A stretch of 64,000 nucleotides of DNA from Herbidospora sakaeratensis (GTDB lineage: Bacteria; Actinomycetota; Actinomycetes; Streptosporangiales; Streptosporangiaceae). Location: the NCBI RefSeq assembly GCF_001570525.1, contig NZ_BBXC01000010.1, forward strand, positions 496,001-560,000. Direction: 5' to 3'. The number at the start of each line of letters is the position of its first letter. Position 1 is the first letter of the stretch. Below the pieces are notes generated by a model. The model saw nothing but the letters and a program-made list of their open reading frames with translations. It ran no database searches and was not told where the DNA came from. Positions 60,601-64,000 of this stretch are shown piece after piece. Both the position numbers and the translations under genes were made by a program.

Positions 60601-61194
60601 TGGCTCACCGCCTCCCGGCCTTCCGGCGGACAGGTCATGCCCGGTGGCCGGGTCGAAGATCAGGGCTTCGGGAATGTTGACCGAGGTGGCACGGCGGCGG
60701 TCCGTGAAAGCGCTGCGTCCGGCGGGGGCGAGAGGCAGCGGCTTGCGGTCGTGCTGCGGAAGCCGGGTCAGCGCCTCGTCATAGGTCTCGACGCGGTCGA
60801 CGGCATGGGTTGGGACCAGCGCAACGGCCGGGCCCCGGTCCGCCGGCACCTCGTAGGCACGCAGCCGGGAGGGCACCCGGCGGTACCAGTCCAGTGCCTG
60901 ATGCCAGGACCTGCGCCGGCGCAGCGTCCACAGCAGGTGGCGTGCCGAGGCGAGCATTGTGTCGTGCTCGGCCGTGCGGGCCACTCCTGCGGCCCTGGCG
61001 AACGGGTAGCCGCCGAGAAGTGTGTACGCGCCGCCGGCCGGTTCGTGCGGTGCGAGCCGTTCCAGCAGGCGCAAAGCGAGTTCGACCTGGCAGAGATGGG
61101 ATGGTCTGATCCCCTCCAGTTCCAGAGGCAGGCCGTTCCAGACCTGTTCGAGCTTCTGGCTGACTTGCCGATGCCAGCTCTCGCGGTCACGCAC
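57613..61194 (-). CDS. DinG-type superfamily II helicase of the pPIWI-RE island
   Basis: A 1193-residue helicase. Walker A GMVGAGKSTLMVLLAVWAAR at about 260-280; the DEAD-type motif IVIVDEADSV at about 475-484; C-terminal motif VI QVIGRLVRGG. The first 250 residues are a separate helical domain typical of this island family. Start GTG 61194 has AAGGGA upstream and overlaps the REase stop by eight bases. It would unwind target DNA or an R-loop for the nucleases. Confidence 0.88.
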   Translation of the reverse strand: MRDRESWHRQVSQKLEQVWNGLPLELEGIRPSHLCQVELALRLLERLAPHEPAGGAYTLLGGYPFARAAGVARTAEHDTMLASARHLLWTLRRRRSWHQALDWYRRVPSRLRAYEVPADRGPAVALVPTHAVDRVETYDEALTRLPQHDRKPLPLAPAGRSAFTDRRRATSVNIPEALIFDPATGHDLSAGRPGGGEPRTITRTELLDTARWMDEHESAIGVERPGNWEARLHELRFAPRDADGRGFSESDELRLNGLLHLVGMVGAGKSTLMVLLAVWAARRDLRITLVVGDVAEQLRLCELLRDLDLPAVPVLGPTTRETHVQRLHRRLASRGLDNLLDHDARGFDDLSTACAVDALRSTEAIQPLRYADAPCTALFPERRPSPGSTHSGIVLPEPYRPGETSLERPATDDDLKGSQHGCPLWARCPRHRAARDLVEGLIWVANPASLVQTAVPRHLNEERIRHLELACLRSDIVIVDEADSVQMKLDEIFAPSATLVAPGPDSWLDQLHTHKIEELSRRGRLPLTDQEIERWNSALTVVSAATDRLYRLLISDGELLQWADIEYFSPWTLQEKLLADWFGEQQSADGVSAEEQLFEAYDDESAEPDRTNIVLDALRAELTALLDAFRDDPLGGAGPYGTLTDDLVDTTRDLLHTLSTARTRTRVGALLNRLIERTPAPASDPVWHDITCRRLEFLLLLSALHQRLERLTFLWPQVEAALRLDATGNELARRPPLDYAPLIPEAPMGNVLGFQYLPDERERDEDGRNSGTLRFFRCAGVGRELLLSLADLGADPGAGRPGPHVILISGTSWAGTSTRAHVLEPVAAVLMPSERSLRAVGRSVFATRFLYDAEGKPMKLSGTDPKVRPAAARALAMRLGSPGRGANASPLEEELALIEDDRRRRAILLVGSYREANIVADTLHGIERWHGRVRVLASDDADLDQSLRGSRPVDEEHAAALRRGDLAMFADDDEAELLVAPLLAVERGHNILNTERNAAFGTAFFLSRPHPRPDDLALAIFAVNDWVCRFVRNQRRADDRDGPATFAELVAKAAGLDRAGLDFRHEARQEWRRLLSRRYVYSRLSPWEKRAFAWDQLVTMWQVIGRLVRGGVPARVVFVDASFAPRTALALAPASTKPIPPDDGLLAALRFILDPYFQAGADPTGFPDPADPALATLLYAPLHNALSTLEHHR

Positions 61195-62335
61195 GTGTGG
61201 TCCCTTCACGAAGGCGGGCGGTGGCTCGGGCGACGAGTTCGCCGTCGGTGAGCAGCCGCAGGCCGCGGGCGTGCGCGGGGCGGCTTCGTTCGAAGACGGA
61301 GACGTAGCCGGGCCTGGCCGTGACCCGGTGGCGGGGGACGACCCAGAAGGCCTCGTCATAGGGCGGTTCCTGGGGGACAGGCCGGGCCGCTCTGCCGAGG
61401 AACACGGGATTGGCCCAATCCTTCACGTCGATCGCCCACCGGACCCCGTCGGGGAAGGTGACGAGAAGGTCGTATGCGTCATATCCCGGCCACATGCGCA
61501 CGACCAGCCCGAGGGCGGTCAGCTTGTCCTGCAGGGCCGCTTCGGCCAGCCCCGGGCCGGTGACGAACTGCCGCAGCGGTCGCTCAAGGTGGAACACCTC
61601 GCCCACATCCTCCTGGTGGAGGCGCCGACCCAGTGGCGCGGGTCCCTGCCGGCGACAACGGTCGCGTTCGCACCACCAGTCGCCACCGCGGACCGGGGTG
61701 AGCAGAGTGCGGCAGCGTCCGCAGCAGACGTACTCGCCACGTCGGAGGTGGCTGGCGGGGGCCGTGAGGTAGATGCGCCGGATCAGCTCGTGTACCGGCT
61801 CAAGCACCAGGTCGCCGAAGACCTCGAAGCTCTCCGCCGTGGTCAGGACCGGCCGGTTGACCAGGAGCCCGCGAAAGGCGGTGTAAGCGTCCTCCTCGCC
61901 ATAGTCCCGGCACAGGCGCAGGGCGGTGCTGATGATCTCCCGATCGCGTAGGGCCACTGCGGTGTCCCGGGTGCGTTCGGACCATTCGTGACACAGTTCG
62001 GTCGGTCGGCCGGAGTCCTCGTCGAGAAGCCTGTCGTCCGGACCGATCACATCGGGCGGCAGATCGAGCGGCCAGTCCACGAGAGGCGTGGACCGGCACC
62101 ACGACACCAGCTCGATGAGGCTCGCCGGTGGCGTGGCTCCCTTCACCAGGCAGGCGAGCACTGTGCGATCCAACGCCCGCTGTGCCTCCTCCGGGTAGGG
62201 GAGCGTGAAGGCGGTCAGACCGGTCTTCTCGTTGAGCTGGAGCATCGCACTGGCCAGCGTGCGTACCAGAGGGACTCCCGCGTGCGTGGACCAGTCGGCG
62301 GAGTGGGCCGGCAGCCCGGTCTGCTCAGACGTCAC
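61187..62335 (-). CDS. pPIWI-RE restriction endonuclease
   Basis: A 382-residue protein. A zinc ribbon at about 202-228 (CCGRCRTLL and WWCERDRCRR) is followed by a PD-(D/E)xK-type nuclease core at about 280-310 (YDAYDLLVTFPDGVRWAIDV then KDW), with the Asp and the D-V-K motif. This matches the dedicated REase of three-gene pPIWI-RE islands. Start GTG 62335 overlaps the stop of the upstream nuclease gene. Confidence 0.82.
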   Translation of the reverse strand: MTSEQTGLPAHSADWSTHAGVPLVRTLASAMLQLNEKTGLTAFTLPYPEEAQRALDRTVLACLVKGATPPASLIELVSWCRSTPLVDWPLDLPPDVIGPDDRLLDEDSGRPTELCHEWSERTRDTAVALRDREIISTALRLCRDYGEEDAYTAFRGLLVNRPVLTTAESFEVFGDLVLEPVHELIRRIYLTAPASHLRRGEYVCCGRCRTLLTPVRGGDWWCERDRCRRQGPAPLGRRLHQEDVGEVFHLERPLRQFVTGPGLAEAALQDKLTALGLVVRMWPGYDAYDLLVTFPDGVRWAIDVKDWANPVFLGRAARPVPQEPPYDEAFWVVPRHRVTARPGYVSVFERSRPAHARGLRLLTDGELVARATARLREGTTRA

Positions 62336-63954
62336 GATGAGATCTCCAGGGCGGGATCGGTCCCGGCCGGGCACCATCGGCGAACCTCACACTTCGCGCA
62401 GTCCTTGCCGGGATCGGGTGTGTAGACCTCGTCGTCGGCCCATCCCGAAGCGAGGCCCGACACCACGTCGCGGGCCTGCTGGAGCGTGGCGGTGTCGAAG
62501 GGGTCGATCTCCTCGCACGCCGCACCGTTCTCTCTGAGGATTTCGAGTTCGATCCGGGAACGGCGCGGCTCACCACCCAGAACGCCGGCGTTCATCAGCA
62601 GGACGGCCAGGGCGAGCTGAGGGTGCCGCGACAGCAGGGGTTCACCCTCCCACGCTCGCTTCGAGGCGGTCTTGGTCTCCCGCCAGACCCAGCCACCGGC
62701 ATCGGTGTAGAGGAGATCGGGATCCGCGATGACCACCACGTCGGCGACCGGGTCGTAGGCGGCCAGACGCCACTGGGGCCGGACGAGTTCCGTGGACGCA
62801 AGCCGGTCGAGTGGGCAGATGGCCCGGTGTGCCCGGATCATCTTCAGGGCCGGCTCCCACTCGACCTCTGTCAAACCGGGGAGGCCACCGGGTATGGGGC
62901 CGCTCCTGCAGGGGGTCCAGGGGTGCTGGCGGTGCCGTTCGGTCAGCCAGGCGTCGACCGCGCGACCCCGGCGGATCGCCTCGTTCTCGGTCTGCCCGTC
63001 TCGGATCATCAGCGTCCGAGTCAGATGGAAGCGCGCCGGGCATGAGTCGTAAATGCGCAGGTCGGAGGCCGAGAGGCTACGGCGCCGTCGGCCGCGGTGG
63101 GGAGCGGGGAGCCCAAGCAGGCCCGGGACCTCGGGCAAGGCGGTGCAGCCTGCGAGCCCGTCGCACCTGACACAGTCGCTTCCGGGCCGCAGATCCCGGC
63201 CGCCGAGTACGGCGGCGTAGCGATTCCTGGCGTGATCGGAGAACCGCTGTGCCGCCTCCTCTGCGGTCCAATCGGCGAGGGTCTCCGGCACGCCATCGCC
63301 GAGCCCTACGCCGATGACCCGCACTCGCTGGGGCGCGTCCGCCTCACCGCTGATCCGCTTGTATGGCTTTCCGAAGTCGGCGCGGGCCGGGACCCCGGTC
63401 GCCGCGATCGCGGCGACGGCCGCGATCTCCGCTTCGGGACGGTTCTTCTTGGCCGAGCGGATGGACGGAATCCAGATTTCCCGGATTGATCCGTCCTCAG
63501 TGGAATACCGTCTGCCCCATACGGTGCGTTCGTACTGCTTCACCCCTCGAACATCCGGCTCCCGCAACCGGTCGAGCCCCACCCATTCGGCGGCGACCGG
63601 GATGGTGGGCGGCTCTCCGGCGGCGGCGCGAGCGGCTTGGTGGTCCGCCCGCGCGGCGAGGTAGACCGGCACGACCTCAAGGGCCCAGATGCGATGCTGG
63701 GGGTGGCAGTTGCGGGTGTGCCGGAGATCGGCGAATGCGGCTTCCGGGCTGACGTTCCGGAACTCGATCGCGTCGAGCAGGTTCCCCACGGGCTGGAAGA
63801 AGAACTCCTGGAGCGGCCTTCTCCGGGAACGTTCCGGCTCCCGCTTCGTGAGCGGACGTGCCCGGAGCGCCCGACCGCCGGCGCAGGCGTCCGCTTCTTC
63901 GCGCAGCAGGGTGGTTCCGATCCTGACCACTTCTGATGGCAGTGGATGACTCAT
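62332..63954 (-). CDS. Cas4/RecB-type Fe-S nuclease, fourth gene of the island
   Basis: A 540-residue protein. A PD-(D/E)xK core is suggested by VIADPDLLYTDAGGWVWRET then KT at about 415-431. Cysteines sit where Cas4/AddB-family Fe-S clusters occur: YDSCPARFHLTR at about 303 and CAKCEVRRWCP near the C-terminus. A second group, CVRCDGLAGC, lies at about 258-268. ATG 63954 has GGAGG ten bases upstream; a GTG one codon earlier and an ATG at 63978 are alternatives. It overlaps the REase gene by four bases. Not part of the minimal three-gene set. Confidence 0.75.
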   Translation of the reverse strand: MSHPLPSEVVRIGTTLLREEADACAGGRALRARPLTKREPERSRRRPLQEFFFQPVGNLLDAIEFRNVSPEAAFADLRHTRNCHPQHRIWALEVVPVYLAARADHQAARAAAGEPPTIPVAAEWVGLDRLREPDVRGVKQYERTVWGRRYSTEDGSIREIWIPSIRSAKKNRPEAEIAAVAAIAATGVPARADFGKPYKRISGEADAPQRVRVIGVGLGDGVPETLADWTAEEAAQRFSDHARNRYAAVLGGRDLRPGSDCVRCDGLAGCTALPEVPGLLGLPAPHRGRRRRSLSASDLRIYDSCPARFHLTRTLMIRDGQTENEAIRRGRAVDAWLTERHRQHPWTPCRSGPIPGGLPGLTEVEWEPALKMIRAHRAICPLDRLASTELVRPQWRLAAYDPVADVVVIADPDLLYTDAGGWVWRETKTASKRAWEGEPLLSRHPQLALAVLLMNAGVLGGEPRRSRIELEILRENGAACEEIDPFDTATLQQARDVVSGLASGWADDEVYTPDPGKDCAKCEVRRWCPAGTDPALEISS

Positions 63955-64000
63955 CACGGCTCGACCTCCATGGTCCAAGAGAAGCTCAATCTGTGAACTG

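Overview
The window is about 64 kb of very GC-rich DNA with frequent GTG starts, tightly overlapping operons (ATGA/GTGA junctions), XRE-DUF5753/DUF397 regulator sets, a SARP-type protein and an NB-ARC/WD40 protein. This points to a multicellular actinomycete, most likely Streptosporangiales or a relative. Genus is inferred from gene content only. No rRNA, intact tRNA, CRISPR array, integrase or transposase gene was found.

Layout. 1-8.4 kb: the end of a protein running off the left edge, a membrane-anchored STAND NTPase with 14 WD40 blades, a DUF4097 protein, a MarR/GbsR-type regulator and a WhiJ-like locus (two XRE-DUF5753 regulators, a DUF397 protein, a small membrane protein). TGCAA-containing inverted repeats precede three of the regulators. 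8.4-14 kb: a compact four-gene operon. Its first protein ends, and its second begins, with the same short AVFGVSN motif; a coiled-coil protein and a DUF4407 membrane protein follow. 14-25 kb: STAS protein with a sigma-B-like promoter, small stress-type proteins, two MDR oxidoreductases, a molybdopterin oxidoreductase without its usual N-terminal Fe-S cysteines, an internally deleted Ppx/GppA, a secreted phospholipase A2, a secreted 55-residue peptide, a TetR regulator with two tetO-like palindromes, and a tandem array of four related secreted proteins.

25-31.5 kb is an arsenic island: ArsR, ArsC, a broken ArsC, an ArsR-ArsC fusion, an aquaglyceroporin, two more ArsR, an MFS permease and a flavin monooxygenase, with no ArsB or Acr3. 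31.8-42.3 kb is a molybdenum/tungsten block on the minus strand: a MobA-MoaD fusion, an aldehyde:ferredoxin oxidoreductase, formate dehydrogenase alpha and beta subunits, MoeA and MoeA-PBP. Cofactor genes sit beside the enzymes that need the cofactor.

42.4-64 kb is accessory DNA. It holds a zinc-finger/GNAT protein, a divergent regulator/small-membrane-protein pair, decayed remnants of a sugar-phosphate cyclase and a kinase, and a repeat-rich non-coding strip ending at the 3' half of a tRNA-Lys(UUU) gene. Beyond that are a TIR protein, a sigma-like factor with two tiny partners, a bacterial ubiquitin-like operon (Ubl, E2, JAB-E1 fusion) and two uncharacterised genes. A second, degenerate copy of the tRNA-Lys 3' end follows at 54.65 kb, and then a pPIWI-RE island (PIWI protein, DinG-type helicase, restriction endonuclease, plus a Cas4/RecB-like nuclease) that continues to the right edge. 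The two tRNA fragments suggest stacked islands, with an intact tRNA-Lys expected to the right.
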